56,227 bases of DNA from Cobetia crustatorum. Lineage in GTDB: Bacteria > Pseudomonadota > Gammaproteobacteria > Pseudomonadales > Halomonadaceae. The stretch spans positions 1 to 56,227 of the forward strand of contig NZ_JEMF01000005.1 in the NCBI RefSeq assembly GCF_000591415.1, given 5' to 3'. Under the pieces are notes generated by a model. That model saw only the letters and a list, made by a program, of their open reading frames with translations. It was not told where the DNA came from and made no database searches. The first letter of the stretch is position 1; each line of letters opens with the position of its first letter. The translations under genes and the position numbers were made by a program. Of the stretch, positions 20,047 through 30,489 are shown piece by piece.

Positions 20047-20835
20047 CGAACGCGGTGAGATGGGCCTTCTCTATATGCCCTACCGCCAGCTTCGCAACTT
20101 GGCCAGAGTGGCCAAAAACGGGTTGTAATGCACCTCTTCAGAGGCGCCACAAGTCGGCGAAGAAGGCCAAATGGCCTGCGGCGAAATAACGCGCACCGAC
20201 ATCAGCACCGTGTACGATTTCTGCACACCCTGTTGTCATCTACCCTGTCGGTAGCGTGCTGTCCTGCGCATCGAACCTGCCGGTTGTAGGTATCGAATGC
20301 TGCCTCAAGGACAGTCGCTCGGGGCCAATGGTTAGCCAGCGATATGACGCAAAACATCGATACCGCATTTGCCAAGGCGAGATGACGATATCAGCGGGCG
20401 CGGAAAGCCTGATCTCCGCGCGCCGCAGCGTAGCCGGCCATCAATGTCACTCTACGCGAGAGCATTGAGCATTCGGCACGCAGTTAATACAGCAGAACCG
20501 CTCAGCACCTTATGAGCCTCAAGATATAAGACCGCTCGGGCATGATGCCCGAGTACTCATTCGATATCCGTGCCGAAGGCGGCGTCGATGAATCGGCGAA
20601 TGCCAGGTGTAAGGAAGAGACCGCAGGGCCGGAGGAGCATCATTCCCCGCAACACGTCTTGCCTCTTCCAAGTACTCAACATGATCATGCCGCATGTGGC
20701 TTGCCTACGGGTTTTCCTGCATGCGAAAGACGCATCCCACGACATGCGCTGAGCACAACACGAAGCTGAAAACGGTTCCTCGTCGCCGACGCATAATGCG
20801 GCTGCCCTTCGGCACGCCCAGTCTAGCGAGACGAC
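20047..20835 (+). promoter_or_regulatory. Long structured rne leader (putative RNase E autoregulatory 5' UTR)
   Basis: The gap between rluC and rne is 1,014 bases and holds no supported ORF. Several hairpins are visible: TTGGCCA/TGGCCAA (20099-20115), AGGCCA/TGGCCT (20164-20177), GCGCGGA/TCCGCGC (20398-20421) and CTCGGGC/GCCCGAG (20535-20553). In enterobacteria the rne leader folds into hairpins that RNase E binds to shorten the life of its own mRNA. A similar role is inferred here; the sequences themselves were not matched to the known rne5 element. Confidence 0.5.
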
Positions 20836-23800
20836 ATGAAACGGATGCTCATCAACGCGACCCAGCCGGAAGAGCTGCGCGTCGCACTGGTCGACGGACA
20901 ACGCCTTTACGATCTCGACATCGAGTCCGGGGCCCGCGAGCAGAAGAAAGCCAACATCTATCGCGGCAAGATCACGCGCATCGAGCCCAGCCTCGAGGCG
21001 TGCTTTGTCGATTTCGGCGCTGAGCGTCACGGCTTCTTGCCGCTGAAGGAAATTTCCCGCGAGTACTTCTCCAAGGACCCCGGCCAAGGCCGCCCCAACA
21101 TTCGGGAAGTCCTCAAGGAAGGCCAGGAAGTCATTGTTCAGGTCGACAAGGAAGAACGTGGTAACAAGGGCGCCGCCCTGACCACCTTCATCAGTCTAGC
21201 CGGACGCTATCTGGTACTGATGCCCAACAATCCGCGTGCCGGTGGTATCTCACGCCGCATCGAAGGCGAAGAACGCGCACAGCTGAAAGAAGCGATGAAC
21301 AGCCTGACCCTGCCAGACCGCATGGGCGTCATCGTGCGTACCGCGGGGATCGGCAAAGGCGCTGAAGAACTGCAGTGGGATCTGGACTATCTCGCTCAGG
21401 TCTGGGATGCCGTGACCAAGGCGGCTGAAAGCCGTCCTGCTCCGTTCCTGATCTATCGTGAATCCAACGTCATCATTCGCGCCATGCGCGATTACCTGCG
21501 CAACGATATCGGTGAAGTGCTGATTGACTCCTCCGAGGTTCAGGATGAAGCCCTGTCCTTCGTGCGCCAGGTAATGCCGAGTTATCAACAGAAGATCAAG
21601 CTCTACGAAGATGACGTACCGCTGTTCTCGCGCTTCCAGATTGAATCCCAGATCGAAACCGCCTACCAGCGCGAAGTGAAGCTGCCGTCTGGCGGCGCTA
21701 TCGTTATCGATCACACCGAAGCTCTCGTCTCCATCGATATCAACTCAGCGCGCGCGACGCGCGGCAGTGATATCGAGGAAACCGCGCTGCAGACCAACCT
21801 GGAAGCCTCCGACGAAATCGCACGTCAACTACGTCTGCGCGACATCGGCGGTCTGGTCGTCATCGATTTCATCGATATGACGCCGGCTCGTAACCAGCGC
21901 GAAGTCGAGAATCGTGTGCGTGATGCACTGAAGATTGACCGCGCTCGCGTCCAGATCGGTCGCATTTCGCGCTTCGGCCTGATGGAAATGTCACGCCAGC
22001 GCCTGCGTCCGTCTCTGGGCGAAACCAGCGGCGTGGTCTGCCCACGCTGTGACGGCCAAGGCACCATCCGTGACGTGCGCTCCATGGCACTCTCCATCAT
22101 GCGTCTCATCGAAGAAGAGGCCATGAAGGAGCGTAGCTCTCAGATCCGCGCCATTCTGCCGGTGCCGGTCGCAACGTATTTGCTCAACGAAAAGCGCGCC
22201 ACCTTGTTCGACATCGAGCGTCGTCAGGGCGTGAATGTCGTACTACTGCCAAATCCGGAACTCGATACACCTCACTACGAAGTCGTTCGTCTACGTGATG
22301 ATCACGTCGATGAAGATGGTGCTGACAAGTCCAGCTTCGAACTGTCCGTCGAGACAGAAGTGGGCAAGGAGCCAGATCCGAATTTCGATAAGCCGCCGGC
22401 CCGTACGGAAGCTGCCGTCAAAAGCGTTTCTCACGCTACGCCAGCACCAGTTGCCACACCGGAAGTTGAAGTGGAAGTTGCCCCGACACCTGCGCCGGCC
22501 GCCGCTCCTGCTGCACCGAAAGAAACCGCCTCAACGGCTGACAACGATGCTCGCGGCAATAATGGCAAGAACAACAGCAATCGTCGTCGCAACACGAATG
22601 GCAACGGCCGTAATCGTCAGGATGCTCGCCAGGAAGGCAGCTCAGACGTACGTAATGACAACCGTCAAAGCTCGCGTAATGACAACCGTCAGGACACTCG
22701 TCAAAGCTCACGCAATGACAGCCGTCAAGATAGCCGCACCTCTTCCAGCAAGCCGGCAGTCGTCGCTCAGGCAACGCCCCCTGTAGCCAGTGGTGGCGGC
22801 CTTCTGTCACGCCTTGCCAAGGGCTTTAGCCGTCTGCTCGGGAATGATGCAGCCGCTCCGGCGGCGCCGACTAAATCCAGTGAAGCCCGCAAGGCACTGG
22901 ACAAAGCACGCGAGCGTCGTGAGAGCGTCAGCGACACTGCCACTTCCTCTTCACGCAATGAGAATCGTGGCAATCGCAGCAACGAGCGCAACGACTCACG
23001 CAATGACAGCCGTAACGAGGGTCGTAACGACAACCGCAAGGATAATCGTCGTCGCAATGGCGAGAATGATTCCCGCGGCAATGAGTCTCGTAGCAATGAC
23101 ACGACTCGTGCCAACGAGACGGTGCGGAGCAATGACACTGATAGCCGTAACGATAGTCAGAGTGATGGCCGTACCGAAGGACGCAATGGCGGTAACAAGC
23201 GCCGTCAGCGCAACGATCGTGGCAATCGTCGCAAGACAAACGAGTCTCGCCAGGACAGCCAGCAGGAAGTTTTCACCAATGAAAGCAAGCCGCAGGCTGA
23301 GCCGTCTCAGAAACCCGAGCCGGTAACGACTCCGCAGTCCGAAGCGGCCTCTAATACTTCTGCTGCTCCGAAGGCAGATACAAGCGCAAAAGCTGACAAC
23401 ACTACCAAGCCCGAGACTGCCGCAAAGCGTGATTCCGGCAAGCGCAGTGATAGGCCTGCCCGTGGCGAGAAGCCCAGCAAGGCTGATAAAGCAGAGCAGG
23501 TCGATAGCCGACAGGCGCGTGAGTCTATCAAGGCTGCAGAACAGGCCGAGCAAGTCGAACAGACTACCGCTGAAACTCAGCAAGAGACCCGCAACAATCC
23601 ACGCGAACGTAGTCGCAGCCATGCGCTTAACCCGCAGGCTATCGAAGAGCAACAGACGCTCAAAGCCATGACACTCGCAGGTCCGCAGGCAGCACTGGCG
23701 CTGTCCGACGATGCCAGCGATACAGTGGCTGTTCCGGCGATTACCGAAGAAGGCACTGACGGCGCCGTGACGGCAACCGATGTGCAAGCTGCTGCTCCAA

Positions 23801-24795
23801 TTCAGGAAGCTGCAACAACTGAAGCACCGAGTGCTGAAGTTGCCGCTGCAAAGACTGAAACCATCGCTGTCGAAGCGAGTGTTGCCGAGACGCAGACATC
23901 TGAAGTGCAAGCTGCTGATACCGAGAGTGCAGAATCCGAAAGCGTCGAACCAGCGGTTGCAGATGAACCGCGCGCAGCCGCTGTCGAAGCCTCTACAGAG
24001 GCTGAAGCTAGTGCACCGGAAGTGAAGGCACCGACCGATGAGACACTGAAAGAGAGTGTCGAGCCGCAAGCACCGGTAGCCGAGGCTCCGATTGCCGAGA
24101 CTGCAGTGGAAGAAGCTGCAGAGATCGCTGAGCAGGCTAGCGAGACACCAACAGCGCACCAGCCTCAGCAGACAGAACATCATGCCAGCCAGCATGACGA
24201 GCAGCATGCTGCCCAACAGGACAGTGTTCACCAGGCACAAGCCAGTGACGTTTCTGACATGCAGCAGGACTCCGACGGGACTCCCGCAACAACTGCAGCG
24301 GCAGTTGCTCCGGAAGCCGCCGCTGACGATGAAGTGCTCAAGGCCAGCGTGGCACCGTCAGAAGAGGCCGTCACTGCTGAGCCAGTCGCCACAGAAGAGA
24401 CTGCACCGGTCGAGGCGTCATCTGCCTTCGATCAGCCGGAAGTGGTGGAAGCCGTTCAGGCCGTCGATGTTCAGCCTGCCGAGGCGGTAGCAACGTCCAT
24501 TGCTACCGAACCGGCCACTGAGCAGCATGTGCCTGAGCAAGCAGCTCCTGAGTCAGTCACATCTGACCAAGATGATGTCGATGAACACATCACCAACGAT
24601 GAGGCTAGCGTTGTCAGCGAGCCTGCAGAGGAAACGACTGAAGCCTCAGCCTCTGCGCAACGCCGTCGTCGTGGCGCTCGCGCGTACAACGATCCGCGTG
24701 AAGTGAAGCGCCGTGAGCGTGAGGCTGCCGAGCAAGCCGATGCGAGCCCTCAGGATGCGACAACTCAGGATGACAATAGCCACACGTCAAACTGA
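20836..24795 (+). CDS. rne: Ribonuclease E
   Basis: A 1,319-residue endoribonuclease, scaffold of the RNA degradosome. The N-terminal half has the S1 domain (about residues 36-120, [20 protein letters not shown]), the magnesium aspartates in [13 protein letters not shown] and VIDFIDM, and the zinc-link CPRCDGQG near residue 402. After about residue 520 it is disordered: a first Arg/Asn/Asp/Gln repeat tract (about 575-640), the amphipathic [14 protein letters not shown] (about 654-667), which resembles the membrane-targeting helix, a second RN-rich tract (about 706-811), a long Ala/Glu/Val acidic region and a basic RRRRGAR end. It is larger than E. coli RNase E (1,061) because of these tracts. 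Confidence 0.97.
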   Translation: MKRMLINATQPEELRVALVDGQRLYDLDIESGAREQKKANIYRGKITRIEPSLEACFVDFGAERHGFLPLKEISREYFSKDPGQGRPNIREVLKEGQEVIVQVDKEERGNKGAALTTFISLAGRYLVLMPNNPRAGGISRRIEGEERAQLKEAMNSLTLPDRMGVIVRTAGIGKGAEELQWDLDYLAQVWDAVTKAAESRPAPFLIYRESNVIIRAMRDYLRNDIGEVLIDSSEVQDEALSFVRQVMPSYQQKIKLYEDDVPLFSRFQIESQIETAYQREVKLPSGGAIVIDHTEALVSIDINSARATRGSDIEETALQTNLEASDEIARQLRLRDIGGLVVIDFIDMTPARNQREVENRVRDALKIDRARVQIGRISRFGLMEMSRQRLRPSLGETSGVVCPRCDGQGTIRDVRSMALSIMRLIEEEAMKERSSQIRAILPVPVATYLLNEKRATLFDIERRQGVNVVLLPNPELDTPHYEVVRLRDDHVDEDGADKSSFELSVETEVGKEPDPNFDKPPARTEAAVKSVSHATPAPVATPEVEVEVAPTPAPAAAPAAPKETASTADNDARGNNGKNNSNRRRNTNGNGRNRQDARQEGSSDVRNDNRQSSRNDNRQDTRQSSRNDSRQDSRTSSSKPAVVAQATPPVASGGGLLSRLAKGFSRLLGNDAAAPAAPTKSSEARKALDKARERRESVSDTATSSSRNENRGNRSNERNDSRNDSRNEGRNDNRKDNRRRNGENDSRGNESRSNDTTRANETVRSNDTDSRNDSQSDGRTEGRNGGNKRRQRNDRGNRRKTNESRQDSQQEVFTNESKPQAEPSQKPEPVTTPQSEAASNTSAAPKADTSAKADNTTKPETAAKRDSGKRSDRPARGEKPSKADKAEQVDSRQARESIKAAEQAEQVEQTTAETQQETRNNPRERSRSHALNPQAIEEQQTLKAMTLAGPQAALALSDDASDTVAVPAITEEGTDGAVTATDVQAAAPIQEAATTEAPSAEVAAAKTETIAVEASVAETQTSEVQAADTESAESESVEPAVADEPRAAAVEASTEAEASAPEVKAPTDETLKESVEPQAPVAEAPIAETAVEEAAEIAEQASETPTAHQPQQTEHHASQHDEQHAAQQDSVHQAQASDVSDMQQDSDGTPATTAAAVAPEAAADDEVLKASVAPSEEAVTAEPVATEETAPVEASSAFDQPEVVEAVQAVDVQPAEAVATSIATEPATEQHVPEQAAPESVTSDQDDVDEHITNDEASVVSEPAEETTEASASAQRRRRGARAYNDPREVKRREREAAEQADASPQDATTQDDNSHTSN

Positions 24796-24806
24796 AAAGC
24801 TGCGCC

Positions 24807-24835
24807 GCCCTCACCCTGTCACCAGTGGTGAGGGC
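24807..24835 (+). terminator. First hairpin after rne
   Basis: A 9-bp stem (GCCCTCACC paired with GGTGAGGGC) begins 12 bases after the rne stop and is followed by AGTTTG. It is probably an accessory 3' stabilising or terminating hairpin ahead of the stronger one at 24861. Confidence 0.55.
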
Positions 24836-24860
24836 AGTTTGCCAACGTAGTGATGAAAAC

Positions 24861-24898
24861 AAAAACGCTCCGCAGAGTTATCTGCGGAGCGTTTTTTT
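24861..24898. terminator. Bidirectional rho-independent terminator between rne and murB
   Basis: A perfect 16-bp stem (AAAAACGCTCCGCAGA and its complement) with a GTTA loop, flanked by A and T runs, lies between convergent rne and murB and can serve both strands. Confidence 0.9.
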
Positions 24899-24927
24899 CA
24901 TGCCGAATACCGGAAGCTAAATGAACG

Positions 24928-26007
24928 CTAGTCTGGCATGGCCCCCAGCAGACGGGGCTCCTGCTCAAGCGTCACGCCAAAGCGCGTCACCACCGCATCA
25001 CGAACTTCTGCTGCCAGTGCCAGAAGCTCACTCACCTGCCCACCGCCAAAGTGCACCAGCACCAGTGCCTGCTGGGAATGAATACCGACGTGGTCACGCC
25101 GCACCCCCTTCAAGCCGCATTGATCAATCAACCACCCCGCTGCCAGCTTGACGCTACCATCTGCCTGCACAAAGTGTGGCATTGCCGGATAGCGCTGCAA
25201 CAACGCCTCCACCTGCCCTGCCGGAAGTTGGGGGTTCTTGAAGAAACTCCCTGCATTGCCCAGCACTGCAGGATCAGGCAGTTTTTCGCTGCGCGTGGCA
25301 ATCACAGCGTTAGCCACTGCCAGCGGAGTGGGTAATTCGCCTGACATGGCATCACTGACACGCCGCACGAGATCTCCGTAACCCAATCGCGGCGTCGCTT
25401 CACGCGTCACGCTCAGCTCAAGCCGAGTAATCAACACACGATGCTCAAGCGCCCCCTTGAAGATGCTATCGCGATAGCCGAACTGACACTCATCACGACT
25501 CATCCAGCGACAGCTACCATCTTCCAGTGACATCACTTCAAGACGCAACAGGTGGTCGGCCAACTCGACGCCATAGGCACCGATGTTCTGGATGGGGGCA
25601 GCGCCGCAACAACCGGGGATCAACGCCAGATTCTCAAGCCCCCACCATCCTTGAGATGCCAGTGTCATCACCAGATCATGCCAACGCCGACCGGCTTCGA
25701 CATGGACAGTCGCCGACAGGCCATCCTGCGACGGCACTATCGTCAACGCATCGAAGGCAGGCCGCATGACATGTGCATCAAGCCATGGGAGCAGCACGAG
25801 GTTACTACCGCCGCCAATCACTATCAGGCGCTCATTGGCTGTCTGTACTGCCAGCACCTGCTGGCGGGCTGCCTCAATGCTGTCAGGCTCACTGAAGCTG
25901 CGCGCGCGCGCCGCGAAACCCAGCGTATTGCACGCGGCCAACGACACACTGGATGCCGGCCCACTCGGCTCTCCTCGCCCAATACTTGCGCCTCGCATAA
26001 CGCTCAC
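24928..26007 (-). CDS. murB: UDP-N-acetylenolpyruvoylglucosamine reductase
   Basis: A 359-residue FAD enzyme that reduces UDP-GlcNAc-enolpyruvate to UDP-MurNAc in peptidoglycan precursor synthesis. Features: the NTLGFAARA start, FAD-binding IGGGSNLVLL, IPGCCGAAPIQNIGAYGVE, catalytic serine in NAGSFFKNP and a late glutamate in LEQEPRLLG. It is of the long type I form. The GTG at 26007 overlaps the upstream phosphatase stop as GTGA; an ATG at 25998 is an alternative. It ends against the rne terminator. Confidence 0.95.
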   Translation of the reverse strand: MSVMRGASIGRGEPSGPASSVSLAACNTLGFAARARSFSEPDSIEAARQQVLAVQTANERLIVIGGGSNLVLLPWLDAHVMRPAFDALTIVPSQDGLSATVHVEAGRRWHDLVMTLASQGWWGLENLALIPGCCGAAPIQNIGAYGVELADHLLRLEVMSLEDGSCRWMSRDECQFGYRDSIFKGALEHRVLITRLELSVTREATPRLGYGDLVRRVSDAMSGELPTPLAVANAVIATRSEKLPDPAVLGNAGSFFKNPQLPAGQVEALLQRYPAMPHFVQADGSVKLAAGWLIDQCGLKGVRRDHVGIHSQQALVLVHFGGGQVSELLALAAEVRDAVVTRFGVTLEQEPRLLGAMPD

Positions 26008-26594
26008 ATCTGGCCTCGTGGCGCGTGCCCAGAGTGTGACTGACCCTGTGACGCGAGCAGCAAGATCAGCTCTGCACAGGCGCTATCAATCAGATCCAGC
26101 ACACGCTCGAACGCATCAGCACCGCCAATATAGGGGTCAGGTACCTCTCGGCTGCCTTCGGCCAACGCTGGCAGCGGTGACGGCAAGAAGTCCAGCAGAC
26201 GACAGATCAGCGCTGGGCTGTCAGCCGGTGCCAACGCCGTGACATTGGCAAGATTGGCATCATCCATCACCAGAATCAGATCAAAGTCACTGAAGTCGCT
26301 CACAGCCAACTGGCGCGCCCGCAATCCGCTGATATCATGGCCGCGCTTGGCGGCATGCACGATGGCACGCCTGTCAGGGGGCTCGCCCACGTGCCAATCG
26401 CTGGTACCGCAGCTATCAAGCTCGATACATTTACCTAGCCAGTGATGCGCCAACGCGGCATGCAATACACCCTCTGCGCTCGGTGAGCGACAGATATTGC
26501 CCAAGCACACCATGAGAATGCGCTGAACCGGCACGTCACGTGCGGCGAGTTGCTCACGAATCATCTGAGAGGCATGAGAAATATCCCCGTTCAT
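26004..26594 (-). CDS. Low-molecular-weight protein-tyrosine phosphatase family protein
   Basis: A 196-residue LMW-PTP fold with the P-loop CLGNICRSPSAEGV (CX5R) and the general-acid aspartate in VPDPYIGG. The family dephosphorylates tyrosine kinases of polysaccharide export, or arsenate and small molecules in other branches; no partner kinase is in the window. The N-terminal ~35 residues before the P-loop are extra compared with the usual ~150-residue enzyme. The ATG at 26594 is chosen for AGGAG seven bases upstream and the TGATG junction with kdsB. The operon places it between kdsB and murB. Confidence 0.88.
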   Translation of the reverse strand: MNGDISHASQMIREQLAARDVPVQRILMVCLGNICRSPSAEGVLHAALAHHWLGKCIELDSCGTSDWHVGEPPDRRAIVHAAKRGHDISGLRARQLAVSDFSDFDLILVMDDANLANVTALAPADSPALICRLLDFLPSPLPALAEGSREVPDPYIGGADAFERVLDLIDSACAELILLLASQGQSHSGHAPRGQM

Positions 26595-27424
26595 CACACG
26601 TCTCCTGCATGGCTCGCCAGCCATGCGCGCACCCGCTCAAGATCCTCTGAGGTATCGACACCCGCCGGATGCGCAGTGCAGGCAATCGCTACCTGGATGG
26701 CATGCCCGTGATGCAGCGCACGCAATTGTTCAAGCTGCTCAAGCTGTTCAAGTGGCGCCGGCAGCCAGTCGACATACTCGGTCAGGAAACCGGCACGATA
26801 GGCATAGAGGCCGATATGGCGAAGCCAGGAGTCAGTCGCCAGCACTGTCGGGGGAGTGGTGAACTGCTCACGATCCCAAGGAATCGGCGCACGCGAGAAG
26901 TACAGTGCGCGCCCACGCAGGTCACGCACGACCTTGACCACATTGGGATTGAACAGGCTATCGACACTCGCGATCGACTCGGCTAACGTCGCGATTGATG
27001 CACCGGCATCTTCTTCCAAGCGCACGGCCACCTGATCGATCAATGCTGCTGGCAGCAGTGGCTCATCGCCCTGCACGTTGACCACCAGCGTCTCGGGCGC
27101 CAGCTCAAGTAGACTGACCACTTCGGCTAGACGGTCGGTACCGCTGGGATGCTCCGCCTGCGTCATCACCACTTCCGCCCCGAAGGCTTCGCATACTTGG
27201 CGAATACGCTCGTCATCCGTGGCAATCACGACACGCGATGCCTGGCTGGCACATGCGTTACGCCAGACATGCTGGATCATCGGCTGGCCGTGAATGTCCG
27301 CCAGCGGCTTGCCCGGGAGGCGTGAAGAGTTGAAGCGCGCGGGAATCACCACCACAAAGCCATCCGTTGTGGCGTTGAGCAGCGCATCTGACGACAGTGT
27401 CACGTCCTGCGGAAGATCACTCAT
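26594..27424 (-). CDS. kdsB: CMP-KDO synthetase
   Basis: 3-deoxy-manno-octulosonate cytidylyltransferase, 276 residues, which activates KDO with CTP for lipopolysaccharide core. Motifs: [33 protein letters not shown] and the [12 protein letters not shown] stretch, with GLYAYR further on. It is joined to ycaR upstream and the phosphatase downstream by one-base TGATG overlaps, indicating one translationally coupled unit. A short run of repeated LEQ units near the C-terminus is slightly unusual. Confidence 0.96.
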   Translation of the reverse strand: MSDLPQDVTLSSDALLNATTDGFVVVIPARFNSSRLPGKPLADIHGQPMIQHVWRNACASQASRVVIATDDERIRQVCEAFGAEVVMTQAEHPSGTDRLAEVVSLLELAPETLVVNVQGDEPLLPAALIDQVAVRLEEDAGASIATLAESIASVDSLFNPNVVKVVRDLRGRALYFSRAPIPWDREQFTTPPTVLATDSWLRHIGLYAYRAGFLTEYVDWLPAPLEQLEQLEQLRALHHGHAIQVAIACTAHPAGVDTSEDLERVRAWLASHAGDV

Positions 27425-27618
27425 CAGCCGCGGCTCCCCTTGAGCTTCTCATCGACATCCATCTCACGCGCCTCCTCTTCCAACATGACGGGAATACCGT
27501 CACGCACGGGATAGGCAAGGCCATCGTAGAAACACTTGAGCTCGGCATTTGCTGCATCATAGGTCAGCTTGGCCTGACATAGCGGGCAGACCAGCAGCGC
27601 CAGCAGTTCCTTGTCCAT
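27424..27618 (-). CDS. ycaR: Trm112/YcaR family small protein
   Basis: A 64-residue protein starting [18 protein letters not shown], followed by [20 protein letters not shown]. It has CPxC plus one later cysteine, as YcaR does, so it is a degenerate zinc-ribbon relative of Trm112, the activator of methyltransferases. The bacterial role is not established. The conserved place between lpxK and kdsB supports a link to envelope synthesis. It ends in a TGATG junction with kdsB. Confidence 0.92.
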   Translation of the reverse strand: MDKELLALLVCPLCQAKLTYDAANAELKCFYDGLAYPVRDGIPVMLEEEAREMDVDEKLKGSRG

Positions 27619-27690
27619 CGAGACGTCTCCGAGGTAATAGCAGGGGAATGATTAAGAAGCAGCATAACGTGAAAAAGTGACGACCGAGCC

Positions 27691-27709
27691 GCTCGATACA
27701 GTGTCGAGC
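27691..27709 (-). terminator. Possible weak terminator after lpxK
   Basis: A GCTCGA/TCGAGC stem (7-base loop) lies between lpxK and ycaR, with TTTTT about 13 bases further along the minus strand. Partial termination is possible. Confidence 0.3.
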
Positions 27710-27726
27710 AGCTCATCATTATCGTA

Positions 27727-28716
27727 TCAGAGCGCTTCAAGGCGCTTGGTGAGCCATTCAACCAATGCCTGATCCGGGCGCGCCTCAACGTCCAACGCCC
27801 AGCAACGCTCATTGGCAAAGCGACGACATTTCACGGCGTCCTTGGCAGTCATCACCACCGGCAAGTTGTCGGAAAAACGCAGATCCGTCGGCGTAAAGCG
27901 ATGATGGTCCGCCAGTGGATGGGGAATGTGCTCCACCCCCAACGTGGTCAAGGTACGGAAGAAGCGCTGAGGATTACCGATACCGGCCAATGCATGTACC
28001 GAGCCGCTGAACGGCTGATGGCTGGCCGGATAACGTACATCGTCGATCAGGTGACGCCAATGCACGGGGGTCAGCGTCATGCAGTGCGACTCCACCGGCA
28101 GCAACGTGCAGTCGATATTGCCATTGGAAATCACTGCATCAACACTGGCCAGACGCGACAGTGGCTCACGCAGTGGTCCGGCAGGCAGGCAACGTTGATT
28201 GCCAAAGCCGCGCTCGCCATCCACGACAACCAATTCAATATCGCGCCCCAGTGCGTGATGCTGGAGTCCGTCATCGGATAGCAGAATGTCACAGCCCGCC
28301 GCAATCAGGCGGCGCGCTGCACTCGGGCGGTCCGGATCGACCGCCACCGGCAAGCCGGTCTGCTGAGCTAGCATCACGGGCTCATCGCCAGCGTGCTGAG
28401 GGTCCGTATCGGCCTGCACAAACAGTGGATAACGCGATGAGTGCCCGCCATAGCCGCGTGAAATGATGCCCGGCCGCCAGCCTTGCTCACTCAGCCAGCG
28501 GCCCAACCAAGCCACCAACGGTGACTTGCCGGTACCGCCCACCGTAATATTGCCAATCACGATCACTGGCACCGGTGCCTTCCATACCTCACGCTTGCCG
28601 CTGAGGAATGCCTGACGCCGGCGTGCGACTACGCCCTTGTAGACATATTCCAGCGGGCGCAATAGATGCAACCACGTGGCGCCGCGATACCAGGCGTCTA
28701 CCAGTCGTTCACTCAT
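27727..28716 (-). CDS. lpxK: Tetraacyldisaccharide 4'-kinase
   Basis: A 329-residue membrane-associated kinase that adds the 4'-phosphate to lipid A precursor. The P-loop is in GNITVGGTGKSPLV, followed by SRGYGG, GDEPVML and ILSDDGLQHHALGRD. The N-terminal LLRPLEYVYKGV is the usual membrane-contact helix. The ATG overlaps the msbA stop as ATGA, so it is coupled to msbA, as in enterobacteria. Confidence 0.95.
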   Translation of the reverse strand: MSERLVDAWYRGATWLHLLRPLEYVYKGVVARRRQAFLSGKREVWKAPVPVIVIGNITVGGTGKSPLVAWLGRWLSEQGWRPGIISRGYGGHSSRYPLFVQADTDPQHAGDEPVMLAQQTGLPVAVDPDRPSAARRLIAAGCDILLSDDGLQHHALGRDIELVVVDGERGFGNQRCLPAGPLREPLSRLASVDAVISNGNIDCTLLPVESHCMTLTPVHWRHLIDDVRYPASHQPFSGSVHALAGIGNPQRFFRTLTTLGVEHIPHPLADHHRFTPTDLRFSDNLPVVMTAKDAVKCRRFANERCWALDVEARPDQALVEWLTKRLEAL

Positions 28717-30461
28717 GCGTCGACTGACTCCCGGAACTGAATGCGATGCAGGGCAGCATAAGCGCCCTCCTGCTGAATTAGCTCCTCGTGGGTACCGTCT
28801 TCGATGATCTCGCCGTCATCCATCACGAGGATGCGATCGGCTTTCTCGATGGTAGAAAGACGGTGGGCGATCACGAAGGTGGTCCGGCCCTGGCAGACTT
28901 CTTCCAGCGCGCGCTGAATATAACGTTCGGATTCAGTATCCAGCGCCGAGGTTGCCTCATCCAATACCAGAATCGGCGAATCCTTGTAGATAGCACGTGC
29001 AATCGCGATGCGCTGCCGCTGACCACCGGAAAGCATCACACCGTTATCGCCAACAACGGTGTTGTAACCTTCGCTCATGCGTTCGATAAATTCATGTGCG
29101 TAAGCCGCACGCGCCGCCTGCTCGACTCGCTCAACATCCACCTCACCAGTGCCGTAAGCGATATTGGCAGTGAGATTGGTATTGAACAGCGTGACATTTT
29201 GCGAAACCAGTGCAATCTGCTGACGCATCGGACGCAGCTGGTAGTCTTCAATCGCGACATCATCGATCAGAATGCGGCCTTCGGTAGGCGCGTAGAAGCG
29301 CGGCAGCAGGCTCATCAGCGTTGACTTGCCAGATCCGGAACGCCCAACGATAGCCACCATCTGGCCAGCCTTCACTTCCAGATCAATCCCCTTGAGCACA
29401 TCGGGTTGGCGTGCAGCATAGCGGAAGTACACGTTGTCGAAGCGCACACGACCTGCCAGACGTCCGTCAGGAACGAGGGTGCCATTGTCAGGTTCAGGAG
29501 GAGTATCAAGCAGACCAAATAGCTCCTCAGAGGCAGCCATGCCTTTCTGGATCTCGCCGTTGACTTCCGTCAGCTGACGTACCGGCTTAGCCATCATCGA
29601 AGCGGCGGTGATAAAGCCGACGAATTCGCCTGCCGTCATGCCAGCCATCAGCTCCGGGGCCATCGCCAGCCATACCAACGTTGCCAACGCGATGGCAATC
29701 AATAGCTGGATAACCGGAGTCGCCGTGGCCTTGGTCAATGCTTCCTTCATCTTCTGCTCACGGTTGTACTCACTAACCGCGGCAAAACGCGCCTTCTCGA
29801 AATCTTCCGCACCGTGGGTACGGACCACGCGATGCCCGGAAAGGGCCTCTGAGGCGACATGCGTCACCTCTCCCATGGAACCCTGGATGCGCTTGGAAAG
29901 CTTGCGGAAGCGCTTGCTGGCATAACTGACGACCCAACCGATCAGCGGTGTCACCGCGATGAAGACCAGTGTCAGCTTCCAGTTGGTCCAGAACAGATAG
30001 CTGAGCAGCCCCAGCACGAAAAAGCCTTCGCGCATGATGATGGTTAACGCCTTGGTGGCGGCACCAGTAATCTGCTCGACATGGTAAGTCACACGGGTAA
30101 TCAGGTGGCCAGTGGAATTCTCGTCAAAATAACGCCCCGGCAGATGCAGCATGTGATTGAACACGGTGGTACGCAGCGTATGCACGACGTTACGCGCCAC
30201 GTCGCTCATGCAGTAGGTGCCAAGGAAGGTACCCACACCACGCACCGCAAACATGCCGATGACGAAGAGAGGGAGAAACAGTCGGAACTGAGCATCTGGA
30301 TTCTGAATGCCGTCAATCAGGCGCTTCATCATCTCGGCCAGCGCCGTACTTGAGGCACCGTAGATGATGTAGCCCACAATCGCGGCCAGAAACATCTTCC
30401 AGTACGGACGAACATAGCCGAGCAAGCGGCGGTAATGAATCCAGGAGGAGTCGCGACTCAC
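28713..30461 (-). CDS. msbA: Lipid A export ABC transporter MsbA
   Basis: A homodimeric ABC exporter that flips lipid A-core across the inner membrane. The predicted 582 residues match E. coli MsbA. Six membrane segments occupy the first ~320 residues. The nucleotide-binding domain has Walker A GRSGSGKST, signature LSGGQRQR, Walker B ILVLDEATSALD and the H-loop IAHRLST. The GTG at 30461 is chosen because GGAG lies five bases upstream and the resulting protein begins VSRDSSW; the open frame runs back to 30572 inside exbD. It is downstream of exbD by 28 bases. Confidence 0.95.
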   Translation of the reverse strand: MSRDSSWIHYRRLLGYVRPYWKMFLAAIVGYIIYGASSTALAEMMKRLIDGIQNPDAQFRLFLPLFVIGMFAVRGVGTFLGTYCMSDVARNVVHTLRTTVFNHMLHLPGRYFDENSTGHLITRVTYHVEQITGAATKALTIIMREGFFVLGLLSYLFWTNWKLTLVFIAVTPLIGWVVSYASKRFRKLSKRIQGSMGEVTHVASEALSGHRVVRTHGAEDFEKARFAAVSEYNREQKMKEALTKATATPVIQLLIAIALATLVWLAMAPELMAGMTAGEFVGFITAASMMAKPVRQLTEVNGEIQKGMAASEELFGLLDTPPEPDNGTLVPDGRLAGRVRFDNVYFRYAARQPDVLKGIDLEVKAGQMVAIVGRSGSGKSTLMSLLPRFYAPTEGRILIDDVAIEDYQLRPMRQQIALVSQNVTLFNTNLTANIAYGTGEVDVERVEQAARAAYAHEFIERMSEGYNTVVGDNGVMLSGGQRQRIAIARAIYKDSPILVLDEATSALDTESERYIQRALEEVCQGRTTFVIAHRLSTIEKADRILVMDDGEIIEDGTHEELIQQEGAYAALHRIQFRESVDA

Positions 30462-30489
30462 GGGGTCTCCATTGACTTTGGCGGCACCC

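Noticed and set aside
19922-20189. Short rightward frames in the rne leader
   Set aside because: No ribosome site or family resemblance; better explained as leader RNA.
22996-24240. 414-codon open frame antisense to rne
   Set aside because: A product of the low-complexity Arg/Asn and Ala/Glu tail read backwards; no recognisable domain, no ribosome site, and rne is certain.
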